A DNA stretch of 64,000 nucleotides from Leifsonia sp. Root1293 (GTDB lineage Bacteria > Actinomycetota > Actinomycetes > Actinomycetales > Microbacteriaceae): contig NZ_LMEH01000001.1 of NCBI RefSeq assembly GCF_001425325.1, positions 1,392,688-1,456,687 of the forward strand, written 5' to 3'. The notes below the pieces were generated by a model. That model was given only the letters and a program-made list of their open reading frames with translations, was not told the DNA's origin and searched no databases. Numbering within the stretch: the first letter of the stretch is position 1; each line of letters starts with the position of its first letter. Below, one piece after another: positions 28,722 to 37,245 of the stretch. A program made the position numbers and the translations under genes.

Positions 28722-29462
28722 TCATCCCCCCAGCCCGTAGCGGCCCCCGCCACCCCGGTCGTCGTCATCGTCGTCATCGTCGTCGGGTTCACCGAACGCG
28801 TCATCGTCATCGTCATCGTCATCGCCGATGTCCCCGGCATCCGTCACCGGATCGAGCCAGTCGGGGGCGACGATCTCCGCAGCCGCCTCGGTGAGCTCGA
28901 CCAGGGACGCCAGGAGCGCTGCGAAGCTCGTGGACCTCAGCAGGGCGACCTGGTCGAGTTCCCCGAGAGGGGCGATCCCGGCGAGCTGCCACGACGCCCG
29001 GGCCGGATCGTCGGAGAGCACGACGTCGGCAGACCAGGTCGACTCGACGAACTCGCTCGCCCGCGCGAGGGATCGCCGCACCACCCGTTCCGCGGTGACG
29101 AGGGCGTCTCGGTCGTCCTCCGACCACACCAGATCGGGAAGCACGCGCACCTCGGCCACAGGGTGGGGATCCTCCGGCAGCCAGTCGAGAACCTCGATGC
29201 GGCTTCCGCCCTGGGCGACCAGGGCCAGCGTGCCGTCGGCCGTTCCCACCTCGGTGACGGACGCGACGGTGCCGACCGAGAACCTGTGCTCTCCCCCGCC
29301 CACCTCCTGGCCGCGCTCGATCAGCACCACTCCGAATTCGGCCTGGCCGGTCTCGAGCAGGCGCGAGAGCATCACCAGATACCGCGGTTCGAAGACGCGC
29401 AGCAGCAGCGGCATGTGCGGGAAGAGCACGGAACCCAGGGGGAACATCGCCAGCTCGGCCAT
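28722..29462 (-). CDS. LON peptidase substrate-binding-domain protein with poly-Asp tail
   Basis: About 246 residues with a LON N-terminal (LAN) domain but no ATPase or protease: MAELAMFPLGSVLFPHMPL, RVFEPRYLVMLSRLL and EFGVVLIERG are typical. Such free-standing domains are thought to bind protein substrates. The C-terminus carries runs of 8 and 9 aspartates separated by AFGEP and ends in a Gly-rich tail. An ATG 12 codons upstream (29498) is possible; the conserved domain starts at 29462. It is one base from the DUF4279-like gene. Confidence 0.85.
   Translation of the reverse strand: MAELAMFPLGSVLFPHMPLLLRVFEPRYLVMLSRLLETGQAEFGVVLIERGQEVGGGEHRFSVGTVASVTEVGTADGTLALVAQGGSRIEVLDWLPEDPHPVAEVRVLPDLVWSEDDRDALVTAERVVRRSLARASEFVESTWSADVVLSDDPARASWQLAGIAPLGELDQVALLRSTSFAALLASLVELTEAAAEIVAPDWLDPVTDAGDIGDDDDDDDDAFGEPDDDDDDDDDRGGGGRYGLGG
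28758..28823. repeat. GTC/ATC trinucleotide repeats encoding Asp runs
   Basis: Two tracts of GTC/ATC triplets, 28758-28784 (9 codons) and 28800-28823 (8 codons), encode poly-Asp on the minus strand. The second is a pure (GTCATC)4 array. Such arrays are prone to slippage in units of three or six bases, which would change tail length without a frameshift. Confidence 0.85.
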
Positions 29463-29615
29463 GAGGCCAGCGAACCACGTCGCGGCCCCGATCGCCATGG
29501 ATCACCGGCAGGTACACAGGATCGGGGTGCCGCATCCGAGCCACATCCGAGCCGAGGCGGGCAACCCGGACCGGCCGGGGCCGGAGCCGAGGTCCGCGTT
29601 CGTTAGCGTTGGGGC

Positions 29616-30116
29616 ATGACGATCGAGGAATGGGAACAGCAGGTCGCGGAGTTCTGGGCATCGTTCGATGCCGCTCCTCCCGAGAGCGACGAGCAGGCGC
29701 ACCCGCTCGTCGCCCGACTCGACGCCCTCACAGCCCACTGCCCGGCCGATGACGGTCGCGGGGAGTTCGAGCGCGGCTGCGTTCGCGACTCGACCGGGCG
29801 CACCGCCGAGGCGGTCGGGCACTACGTGGCCGGCCTGGCTGCCGGCCTGGACGAGGTGCGCCGGACTCGCACGTTGGTGCAGATGGCCAGCTCGCGCCGG
29901 GTGCTCGGCGAGCTCGATGAGGCACTCGAGATCATCACGCAGGCCGATCCGCATGCTCTGGGCGGCGCGCCGGGTGCCGTGCTGGCTCTCGTCCTGCACG
30001 ATCTCGGCCGGCCGGATGACGCCCTCCGCGTCGCCATCGAGGCCCTCGTCCCGCACCTTCCGCGCTACAGGCGCTCGATGTCGAACTACGCGCGCCTGCT
30101 GACGGAGCCCGAGTAG
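29616..30116 (+). CDS. tetratricopeptide-type helical repeat protein
   Basis: A 166-residue soluble protein predicted to be all alpha. The middle (RTAEAVGHYVAGLAAGLDEVRRTRTLVQMASSRRVLGELDEALEI) has TPR spacing and resembles the TPR_5 group of small actinobacterial proteins. No catalytic motif is visible, so it is probably a protein-interaction module. It is divergent from the LON-domain gene and followed by the AhpD-like gene after 75 bases. Confidence 0.8.
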   Translation: MTIEEWEQQVAEFWASFDAAPPESDEQAHPLVARLDALTAHCPADDGRGEFERGCVRDSTGRTAEAVGHYVAGLAAGLDEVRRTRTLVQMASSRRVLGELDEALEIITQADPHALGGAPGAVLALVLHDLGRPDDALRVAIEALVPHLPRYRRSMSNYARLLTEPE

Positions 30117-30191
30117 GGGTCGACGACTCTCCCTTCCGCCGGAGGACACTCGGTGCGACGATGGACGGCATCCGTTCGAGGAGGCACGATC

Positions 30192-30767
30192 ATGTCGATC
30201 ATCCGTACAGTTCCCGACGACGAGGCGACGGGCCGCCTCGCCGAGCTCTACGCCGAGGACATCGACGATCAGGGCTTCGTCGCCACGCACACCCGCGTGA
30301 TGGCGCTGCATCCCGAGGCCTACGACGCGTGGGAGGCGCTCATCACGGCCATCGGCCGGCCCATGGGCAAGCGGCGCTACGAGTTGGTGACGCTGGCTGC
30401 AGCGCGGGGATCGCATTCCCGGCACTGCCGACTGGCACACGGACGACGCTCCGTCACGCTCGGGCTGTTCGACGAGGAGCAGCTCATCCGGATAGCGCGG
30501 GACTACAGCGATGCCGACCTCACGGAGGCGGAGGTTGCGATGATGGCCTTCGCCGAGCAGGTGAGCATCGATGCGTCGACCATGACGGATGCGGACAGCC
30601 AGCGCCTGCGCGATGTCGGGTTCAGCGACCGCGAGATCCTCGACATCACTCTGGCAGCCGCAGCGCGCAACTACTACAGCCGCGCCATCCAGGCCCTCGC
30701 CGTCGAGGTGGACGAGACCCCCGATATCAGCGAGGAGCTGAAGCAGGCGCTGGTCACCGGCCTCTGA
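30192..30767 (+). CDS. carboxymuconolactone decarboxylase/AhpD-like protein
   Basis: A 191-residue all-helical protein of the CMD/peroxidase-related family. The redox motif reads SRHCRLAHG: the second Cys and the His are present, while the first Cys of the AhpD CxxC pair is Ser, as in the peroxidase-related subgroup. Therefore disulfide-based peroxidase activity like that of AhpD is unlikely without another cysteine. The ATG at 30192 has GAGG upstream; the frame extends 13 codons further. Confidence 0.82.
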   Translation: MSIIRTVPDDEATGRLAELYAEDIDDQGFVATHTRVMALHPEAYDAWEALITAIGRPMGKRRYELVTLAAARGSHSRHCRLAHGRRSVTLGLFDEEQLIRIARDYSDADLTEAEVAMMAFAEQVSIDASTMTDADSQRLRDVGFSDREILDITLAAAARNYYSRAIQALAVEVDETPDISEELKQALVTGL

Positions 30768-30818
30768 GGGATCAGGGCCACGATCGACAGGGCTTCGGGC
30801 CGGCGCCGCTGGGGCCGG

Positions 30819-31670
30819 CTACTTCAGCAGCCGCGACAGGATGCGATCGGCGAGCACCTTGCCGCCGGTCTGGCACGTCGGGCAGTACTGCAGGCTCGAG
30901 TCGTGGAAGTTGACGTCGCGCACGGTGTCGCCGCACACCGGGCAGGGCAGCCCGGACCGGGCGTGGACGCGCATGTTGGCCCGCTTGGCGTCCTTCAGCT
31001 CGGCCGGCGGCTTGCCGGACGCGACGGCCGCCGCATCCGTCAGCGTCGTGCGCATGGCGCGGTACAGGTGGGCGACGGTCTCCGGGGACATCGTCGCCGC
31101 GATCGCGAACGGCGAGAGCTTCGCCACGTGCAGGATCTCGTCGGAGTAGGCGTTCCCGATGCCGGCGATGATCGACTGATCGCGGAGGAGCCCCTTGATC
31201 TGGGTGCGGCGACCCCGCAGCACCTCGGCGAACTCGGCTTCGGTGAAATCTTCGGCGAGGGCATCGGGGCCGAGGCGTGCGATGCCGGGAACATCCTCAG
31301 GATCGCGCACGACGTAGACGGCGAGGGACTTCTTGCTTCCGGCCTCGGTGAGATCGAAGCCGGAGCCGTCATCGAGGCGCACCCGCAGGGCGATCGGTGA
31401 TCGGCCGGGCTTGATGGCCGTGGCAGGCACCGTGTCGAACCAGCGCAGCCAGCCCGCGCGGGCGAGATGGAACACCAGATGGGCGGCATCGGTCTCGATG
31501 TCGATGAACTTGCCGCGCCGCTCGACCCCTGAGATCGTCGCGCCGGCGAGAGCATCGATGGGCGGTTCGAAGGTCTTGAGCGCCGAGAACGACGTGATGC
31601 TCGCCAGGCTGATGGCGTGACCGACGGTCCGCTCAGCCAGGAAGGCGACGAGCGCATGGACCTCGGGCAT
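30819..31670 (-). CDS. Fpg/Nei-family DNA glycosylase (first copy)
   Basis: A bifunctional base-excision-repair glycosylase/AP lyase, 283 residues. After Met removal it starts with Pro-Glu (MPEVHALVAF), the family's catalytic N-terminus. GIGNAYSDEILH is the helix-two-turn-helix, and CPVCG...QYCPTCQTGG forms the C-terminal zinc finger. The damage preference (8-oxoG or oxidised pyrimidines) is not evident. An in-frame upstream extension was rejected because it would bury the catalytic proline. A paralogue lies at 34801-35676. Confidence 0.92.
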   Translation of the reverse strand: MPEVHALVAFLAERTVGHAISLASITSFSALKTFEPPIDALAGATISGVERRGKFIDIETDAAHLVFHLARAGWLRWFDTVPATAIKPGRSPIALRVRLDDGSGFDLTEAGSKKSLAVYVVRDPEDVPGIARLGPDALAEDFTEAEFAEVLRGRRTQIKGLLRDQSIIAGIGNAYSDEILHVAKLSPFAIAATMSPETVAHLYRAMRTTLTDAAAVASGKPPAELKDAKRANMRVHARSGLPCPVCGDTVRDVNFHDSSLQYCPTCQTGGKVLADRILSRLLK

Positions 31671-31784
31671 CTCGGGCACCCGTCCAGTCTGGCCCGACCT
31701 GGCGACATTCGGGAGGGGTTGCGCCCGGCCGAGTCCGGCGCCGCACGCCGCGGCCCGCACCAGCCGGCCGCGGCGTGCACCGGA

Positions 31785-32267
31785 TCAGCGGCGCTCCGCA
31801 GAGCGCTGCAGCAGCTCCCGCACCTCGGAGGCGAACGGCTCGACGGGACCGTCGACGGCGATTCCGGGGGCGACTGTCGAGATGGGCAGCACCGCGACGG
31901 GGCTCGGCGAAGCACCCCACTCAGAACGCCATCCACTGATCTGGGCGGCGGATGCCGCGTAGACGATGCGACCGAGCCCGACCCAGGCGTGCGCCGCCGA
32001 ACACATCGGGCAGTGCTCGCCCGAGGTGTAGACGACCGCGCTCGCGCGCTGCTCGGGCGCGAGGTTGTTCGCCGCCCAGCGGGCGATCTCGAACTCCGGA
32101 TGCAGCGTCTCGTCGCCGCCCGAGGTGCGATTGCGGTCCTCGAACAGAACGGTTCCGGCGGCATCCGTCAGGACGGAGCCGAACGGCTCATCGCCGGCCT
32201 CCAGCGCTGTACGCGCCAACTCGACCGCCCGGGCCAGCACTCCGCCGTCGGCATCCGTGACCGCCAC
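31785..32267 (-). CDS. nucleoside/guanine deaminase-like zinc hydrolase
   Basis: A 160-residue member of the cytidine deaminase-like superfamily. It has the metal site HPEFE (the first ligand His with the proton-shuttling Glu two residues on) and HCPMCSAAH (PCxxC-type cysteines). EPFGSVLTDAAGTVL is the conserved early strand. The substrate is not clear; tRNA adenosine deaminase and guanine deaminase relatives are alternatives. The GTG start at 32267 lies 5 bases after the dodecin stop with GAGGA nearby, so the two are co-translated. Confidence 0.82.
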   Translation of the reverse strand: MAVTDADGGVLARAVELARTALEAGDEPFGSVLTDAAGTVLFEDRNRTSGGDETLHPEFEIARWAANNLAPEQRASAVVYTSGEHCPMCSAAHAWVGLGRIVYAASAAQISGWRSEWGASPSPVAVLPISTVAPGIAVDGPVEPFASEVRELLQRSAERR

Positions 32268-32272
32268 CGTGG

Positions 32273-32482
32273 TCAGTCCTCGAGCCTGAAACCGACCTTG
32301 AGCGTGACCTGGAAGTGCGCGACGCCTCCATCGGCGACTTCTCCCCGGGTCGAGACCACCTCGAACCAGTCGATGTTGCGCAGCGTCTGCGCGGCTCGGG
32401 CGATGCCGTTGCGGATGGCAGTGTCGGTGCTCTCCGGCGAGGTGCCGACGATCTCGGTGACGCGGTAGGTGTGATTGCTCAT
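32273..32482 (-). CDS. dodecin (flavin-binding storage protein)
   Basis: A 69-residue protein that forms hollow dodecamers binding riboflavin, FMN or CoA in actinobacteria. The sequence VTEIVGTSPESTDTAIRNGI and the flavin-stacking Trp39 in IDWFEVVSTRG are characteristic, as is the C-terminal FQVTLKVGFRLED. The ATG has GGAGG upstream. It shares an operon with the deaminase gene. Confidence 0.93.
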   Translation of the reverse strand: MSNHTYRVTEIVGTSPESTDTAIRNGIARAAQTLRNIDWFEVVSTRGEVADGGVAHFQVTLKVGFRLED

Positions 32483-32586
32483 GATGCTCCCCTCCTCCCG
32501 CGACCGCGGCGGTGCGGGGTGATCCGAGGCTACTCCGGAGCGGGCGCCCGGTGGAGCGCAAGTCACCGCGACGTCACGAAAGCCCG

Positions 32587-32778
32587 TCAGCCGAGGTCGC
32601 GACGGATGCCCAGGGCGGCGTCGACGGCATCGCTGATGTCGTCGTAGCTGCATCCACCCGGGCAGTCGTAGTCGATGACGGCGAGACCGGAGTCGCCCAT
32701 GGTCGGCACGACGGCGACGCCGACGTTCGCCGTCGACGCGCAGCGCGGACAGGCGAGCGTGAGGCGGCGTTCCGTCAT
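32587..32778 (-). CDS. small zinc-ribbon protein of unknown function
   Basis: A 63-residue protein with CPRC near residue 10 and a second cysteine pair, CPGGC, near residue 40, suggesting one bound zinc. The remainder is acidic, ending DAALGIRRDLG. It starts 7 bases after the stop of the wall-peptidase gene on the same strand, so it is probably co-transcribed. I do not recognise a named family. Confidence 0.65.
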   Translation of the reverse strand: MTERRLTLACPRCASTANVGVAVVPTMGDSGLAVIDYDCPGGCSYDDISDAVDAALGIRRDLG

Positions 32779-32785
32779 GGCAGCA

Positions 32786-34579
32786 TCAGCCGATCTTGAT
32801 TCCCTGGAGCGACATGAACGGAACCGGGTCGGTCTGAACGCCGTTCCTGTACACCTCGAAGTGCAGGTGGCAGCCTGTCGCGGCGCCCGTCGCGCCCGAC
32901 CAGGCGATCTGCTGCCCGGCGACCACGAACTGCCCCACACGCACCAGAGTTCCGCCCGTGACGATATGGGCATAGCCGGTGTCGATGCCGTCGCCGTGGG
33001 CGATCTTCACGAAGTTGCCGTAGGTGCCGAGGGGCGCTGCATAGCTGACCCGACCACCGGACGCCGCGTAGATCGGCGCCCAGCAACCGGTACCGATGTC
33101 CGTGCCGCGGTGGACCGACTGTGAGCATCCGCCCGGCGTGCAGATGGGCTCGCGGGGGCCGAACGATCCGGTGATCCGGCCGGAGGCGGGCTTCGCCCAC
33201 ACCTGAGCGCAAGCCGTGTTCTGCAGCACGGGGTTGCCGACGACGGCTTCTCCGCCGAGGATCACCCGGGAGATCGGCTGCAACTCGTTGATGGCAATGG
33301 CTGCCGGCTGCGGTATGCACTGGGCGCGCGTGATGTACAGCGGCGAGCGGAGTCCGCCTGCGAGGGCCGCTCCGGGGAGAGCGTCGGCGAAGTCGGAGCC
33401 CGTGGCGATGAAGGCGGTCGCCAAGGGCTGGGTGGGGCTCGTGCGGAAGACGGCATCGTTGATGGCCGCAGCCGTGAGGTACCTATCCTGCCCCTCGTGT
33501 CGCTTGACCGCGTAGCCGCGAGAGCTCACCTGGCTCTCGATCGCGTCGCTGACGGCGGCGCTTCCGCCCGCGATGCGCACGGTCTTCACCCCGAGACGCT
33601 CGAGAAGGGTGTAGGTGCTCTGGCCCACTCCGGGCAGCACGCCGTCGATGAGGAAGACGGGTGCGCCGAGCTTTCCTGCAGCGGCGGACGCGGCCAAGGC
33701 ATCGGGGAAGTCGCGTCCGGTGGCGATGAACGCCTCGCGCGATGACCTGAACGCACCGCCTACCAGCAGCTCGCCGGTCTCGTAGCGGCTGGCGCCGCCG
33801 AGGCGTTCGATGCTGGGCGTCAGAGTGCTCAGGGTCTTGTACACATCGGCGCTCACGGCGGCCTCTCCACCGGCCACGACTATGCGTGCCGGGGCGAGGC
33901 GGACGATCTCGGCCCGCACGACCTCGGGCAGGGCAGCCGTCGGGGTGAGGAGGAGTGGTCCGCCCTGGGCTGCCGCGGCCGCGGCTGCCGACAGGGCGTC
34001 GGGGAAGGTCGCTCCGGTCGCGATGTAGAGCACCGGCACGTTCGGGGCGAAGCGTCGCGAGATCGAGACGGCGGTCTCGTAGCGGTCGGCGCCCGAGAGG
34101 CGCTGCGCGCCGGGCGCGAACGGCTTGATGACGGTCTGCACGGCCGGCGCGCCTCGGGCGAGCAGCCCGTTCTTCGTCTCGGAGACGGCAGGCGCCGACG
34201 GCGTGGGTGTGGGCGTGCTCGAGGGGTCGGCTGTCGGATCCGGAGTCGGCCCGGCAGTCGGCTCGGGCTCGGTTGTCGGCCCCGGATCAGGAGTCGGAGT
34301 CGGCTCCGGCTCGGCCGTCGGCTCGGGGCTCGGCTCAGCGGACGGCTCGGGCGCCTGCGTCGGGTCCGTTGAGGAGCCGGGCACCGGGTCGGCCGCTGGC
34401 GGCTCGGTCGGCGCGGTCGGCTCGCTCGTCGTGTCGGTCGTCGCGGCGGCATCCGTCGTCGACGAACTCTGGGACGAGCCGGGTGCGATCTCCGCACCGA
34501 CTGCAGGACCGACCGCTCCGAACCCGATGATGACAGCCGTCGCGATGGCGACGGCGTTCATCCGCACAAGTGAACGCAT
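32786..34579 (-). CDS. secreted cell-wall-binding (CWB2) protein with M23 peptidase domain
   Basis: 597 residues. A signal peptide (1-29) is followed by a Thr/Pro/Glu-rich linker (about 40-135) with PEPT/TPEP repeats, three cell wall binding repeat 2 units (about 159-250, 258-350, 360-455; LSGADRYETA, LGGASRYETG, HEGQDRYLTA) and an M23 endopeptidase-like domain (about 465-590). The zinc ligands are HRGTD (His490, Asp494) and HLH (His571, His573), so it should be active. It probably acts in peptidoglycan remodelling at the cell surface. The start is placed at the signal peptide. Confidence 0.9.
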   Translation of the reverse strand: MRSLVRMNAVAIATAVIIGFGAVGPAVGAEIAPGSSQSSSTTDAAATTDTTSEPTAPTEPPAADPVPGSSTDPTQAPEPSAEPSPEPTAEPEPTPTPDPGPTTEPEPTAGPTPDPTADPSSTPTPTPSAPAVSETKNGLLARGAPAVQTVIKPFAPGAQRLSGADRYETAVSISRRFAPNVPVLYIATGATFPDALSAAAAAAAQGGPLLLTPTAALPEVVRAEIVRLAPARIVVAGGEAAVSADVYKTLSTLTPSIERLGGASRYETGELLVGGAFRSSREAFIATGRDFPDALAASAAAGKLGAPVFLIDGVLPGVGQSTYTLLERLGVKTVRIAGGSAAVSDAIESQVSSRGYAVKRHEGQDRYLTAAAINDAVFRTSPTQPLATAFIATGSDFADALPGAALAGGLRSPLYITRAQCIPQPAAIAINELQPISRVILGGEAVVGNPVLQNTACAQVWAKPASGRITGSFGPREPICTPGGCSQSVHRGTDIGTGCWAPIYAASGGRVSYAAPLGTYGNFVKIAHGDGIDTGYAHIVTGGTLVRVGQFVVAGQQIAWSGATGAATGCHLHFEVYRNGVQTDPVPFMSLQGIKIG

Positions 34580-34800
34580 GATGATGAAACCTCCCCGAGT
34601 GGCCGGCGACGTAGGGGAACACCGGGCACTCATCGCAGTGTACGACCCGCTCGCGCGCCACGGCGAGGCCCCTTTTCGAGCCCTGAGCCGTCCCGCGGGC
34701 GTGTCGCACGCTGCGGAAGCGGCCCGATCCGCCTAGCCACAGTGGTTTCCATCTGTCACACGGGCACCGGACCGGGGCCGACTCGGGGAGCCGGATGCCG

Positions 34801-35676
34801 TCACTTGAGCGGCAGAAGCTCGCCTCCGGTTTGGCAGTCGGGGCAGTACTGCGCTGTCGTGCCTGCGAACGTGAAGTCGCGAATCGTGCCTCCGCAGACA
34901 GGGCAGGTCTCGCCTGCTCGACCGTGCACGCGCATGGCAGCGACCTTGGTCGCCTTGAGATCGGCGATGGGGACTCCCCGGCGATCGGAGATCGCCCCGG
35001 TGATCGTCGCCACGGTGGCCTGGAAGAGGCGGTCGAGCGCGTCGGCGTCGAGGCTCGCAGCATGCGCCACCGGCGACACCTGAGCAGAGTGCAGGATCTC
35101 GTCGGAGTAGGCGTTGCCGATTCCGGCGAGCGACTCCTGCTCCTGGAGCACCGCCTTCACCTGCTTGCGTCGACCGACCATGGCCGCATCGAATTCCCGG
35201 CGGGAGAATGTCGGATCGGCCGGATCGGGGCCGAGCTTGGCCACCGCCGGCACCTGCGCGGGGTCGTCGACGATCCACAGGCCGAGCGACACCCAGTCGC
35301 CGGCATCGGTGAACTCGAGAGCCGAGCCGTCGTCGAAGGTGAGTGTGACGAGCGTCGGGCTCGGCACGGGTGCATCAGCCGGCACCTCGGCGGCCCCCTG
35401 CGTCTGCGCCTCACCGGCGGCGACATCCATCGCGCCCCATCGGGCCCACCCGTGCCGGCCGAGGGACACCACGAGGTGCTGGGTCGAGAAGGCGAGGTCG
35501 AGGAGCTTGCCGTGACGCACGACACCCGTGACGCTTTCGCCCACGAGCGACTCGGGCGCACGACCTCGGGTCTTGGTGGTGCGGAACTCGAGCACGTCGA
35601 CGCCCGTGAGCGCATGGCCGACCAGCCTCGTCGCGAGTTCCTCGGCGAGCGCCTGCACCTCCGGTGATTCCGGCAT
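34801..35676 (-). CDS. Fpg/Nei-family DNA glycosylase (second copy)
   Basis: 291 residues, starting MPESPEVQALAEEL with the catalytic Pro2-Glu3. The helix-two-turn-helix GIGNAYSDEILHSAQVSP and the zinc finger CPVCGGTIRDFTF...YCPDCQTGG are intact. It is clearly related to the gene at 30819-31670 but diverged in the middle, including an Ala/Pro-rich insertion after WARWGAMDV. The two enzymes may prefer different oxidised bases. AAGG precedes the ATG. The 60 bases after its stop hold no obvious terminator. Confidence 0.92.
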   Translation of the reverse strand: MPESPEVQALAEELATRLVGHALTGVDVLEFRTTKTRGRAPESLVGESVTGVVRHGKLLDLAFSTQHLVVSLGRHGWARWGAMDVAAGEAQTQGAAEVPADAPVPSPTLVTLTFDDGSALEFTDAGDWVSLGLWIVDDPAQVPAVAKLGPDPADPTFSRREFDAAMVGRRKQVKAVLQEQESLAGIGNAYSDEILHSAQVSPVAHAASLDADALDRLFQATVATITGAISDRRGVPIADLKATKVAAMRVHGRAGETCPVCGGTIRDFTFAGTTAQYCPDCQTGGELLPLK

Positions 35677-35726
35677 GCAGCCAGCCTTCCACATGGCGCC
35701 GACACGCGGCCAGGGTGATTCCGGCG

Positions 35727-37175
35727 CTACTCCGTCGCGAAGTCGAGCATCGAATCGGCCACGGCGATGACCGACCAGGTGCCGCCCTCGGCGTCGGTCA
35801 GCTCGTAGGCCGGCACCACGACGACACTGCCATCCGGCTGCCACTGGCTCGCGAGCCCGAGCCTGGCGCCGACGATGTCGACCCGGGTCACGGGCCACGA
35901 GAGCGGCGCCCCGGTCGTCGGCGTCGCCGGCGGCTCGGTCGGCGGAATCCACTCGTCCGCGGCGTCGCTGCCGGCACTGCCCTCTGCAGTCCTCATCAGC
36001 GCGACGGGCAGGGCCGACATCCGCGCGCCGAAACGCGGATCGGAGAGCCGTTCGAAGGCCTCCTGCGCACTGACGACCTCGTAGTCGCCCACGGGAACGA
36101 TCGTGGCCAGCCCTCCGTAGGCGTTGACGATGCCCTCGGTCGCGAGCTCCAGGCTCCAGGGCTGGTCGACGCGCTGACCGTCGACGACCGGCCAGGCCTG
36201 GGCGGTGCGGGTGAGCGCGCCCTCCCAGGTCTCGGAGCCGTACTGGAATGCCTCGGGGTCCTGTCCGGTCGCCGCGATCAGCGAGCGCAGCGCCTGGATG
36301 GCAGCTTCCTCGCCGGGCACGGTGCCATCGCCCGAGGGAACGCAGGCGCCGGTCTCGTCCGTCTCCGTGCAGTCCCAGGGGTTGATGGTCGGGTTGGAGT
36401 ACGAGTACGAGAGGGTGCCGTCGAGGGAGACCATGAGTCCGGGGGCTGTCCCATCCTGGCTTCCGACGAACCAGACGCCGTCCTTCAGCTCGGGCACGCC
36501 CTCGAGCCCGAACGCTGCAGCGAGAGCCCCGACCGTCTCGGCGTTCGAGGATGCACGCGGATCGAACGCGTATCCTGCGGCCGATCCGCCATCCGTCGAC
36601 AGGCCGGACGACGTGAAGTCGCTGCGGCCGAAGCCCGACGGGTACATCATGTCGGCCGTGCCTGCCATCTTCCGGCTTCCGGATGGCTCGGGCACGGCGA
36701 TGCTCGGCGCCGATCCGGCGCCATCGGTCGCCGCGCCCTCCTGCGCACCGGGCGACATGCCCTGCGGCGCTCCCTGGAGGGAGATGGGCGGTGCCGCCCC
36801 GTCGGCGAGATTCGAGGTTCCCGCACTCGACGCCCCCACGGCATATCCGGCGGCACCGAAGATCGCGATCGACGCCGCAACGGCCGCGATCGGAATCCAC
36901 CGCGGCCGCCGCCGCCGGCGCTCCGCACCGAGGTCGGTCACGGGCGCCGGCTCCCCCGCCGGATCGTCCGTGACCGCCTCGGAACCGACAGCACCGGAAC
37001 GGACAGTCCCCCAACCGGCAGTGACCCCTGTCGACGCGGCGACGACCTCATCCACGAATCCGGCTCGAGGTTCCACCCCTGCCGCCGGGTCGACGGCGCG
37101 CAGTCGCGCCACCGGGTCGAGTCCATCGCTGGCATCGAGTCCGGTGTCCGGGTCGAGTCCGTTGTCGTCGTTCAT
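35727..37175 (-). CDS. single-pass membrane protein paired with an ECF sigma factor
   Basis: 482 residues: an acidic N-terminal cytoplasmic part (1-90, with Gly-Leu-Asp repeats and RLRAVDPAAGVEPRAGFVDEV), a membrane helix at about 93-115, and a 365-residue extracytoplasmic domain with no family I recognise. It follows the sigma gene by 70 bases. The layout matches an anti-sigma factor, but no zinc-binding HxxxCxxC motif is present, so regulation by this protein is inferred from position only. Confidence 0.72.
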   Translation of the reverse strand: MNDDNGLDPDTGLDASDGLDPVARLRAVDPAAGVEPRAGFVDEVVAASTGVTAGWGTVRSGAVGSEAVTDDPAGEPAPVTDLGAERRRRRPRWIPIAAVAASIAIFGAAGYAVGASSAGTSNLADGAAPPISLQGAPQGMSPGAQEGAATDGAGSAPSIAVPEPSGSRKMAGTADMMYPSGFGRSDFTSSGLSTDGGSAAGYAFDPRASSNAETVGALAAAFGLEGVPELKDGVWFVGSQDGTAPGLMVSLDGTLSYSYSNPTINPWDCTETDETGACVPSGDGTVPGEEAAIQALRSLIAATGQDPEAFQYGSETWEGALTRTAQAWPVVDGQRVDQPWSLELATEGIVNAYGGLATIVPVGDYEVVSAQEAFERLSDPRFGARMSALPVALMRTAEGSAGSDAADEWIPPTEPPATPTTGAPLSWPVTRVDIVGARLGLASQWQPDGSVVVVPAYELTDAEGGTWSVIAVADSMLDFATE

Positions 37176-37245
37176 GTCGTTGTGCCTTTCGTGCGTGCGC
37201 CTACTCATGTCTATGTGCGGGCGGCGCCCGACCTTGCACGAAGGT

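Noticed and set aside
30799-30819. GCCGGC...GCCGGC dyad at the end of the first Fpg-like gene
   Set aside because: The half-sites are each self-complementary and the dyad overlaps the stop codon; chance is likely.
34207-34560. Repetitive Gly/Ser/Thr frames opposite the Pro/Thr/Glu linker of the wall peptidase
   Set aside because: They mirror the low-complexity linker codons on the other strand and have no start signal.
34580-34740. Possible c-di-AMP (ydaO-type) riboswitch ahead of the CWB2-M23 gene
   Set aside because: Wall hydrolase genes in actinobacteria often have one, but the conserved core segments are not seen here.
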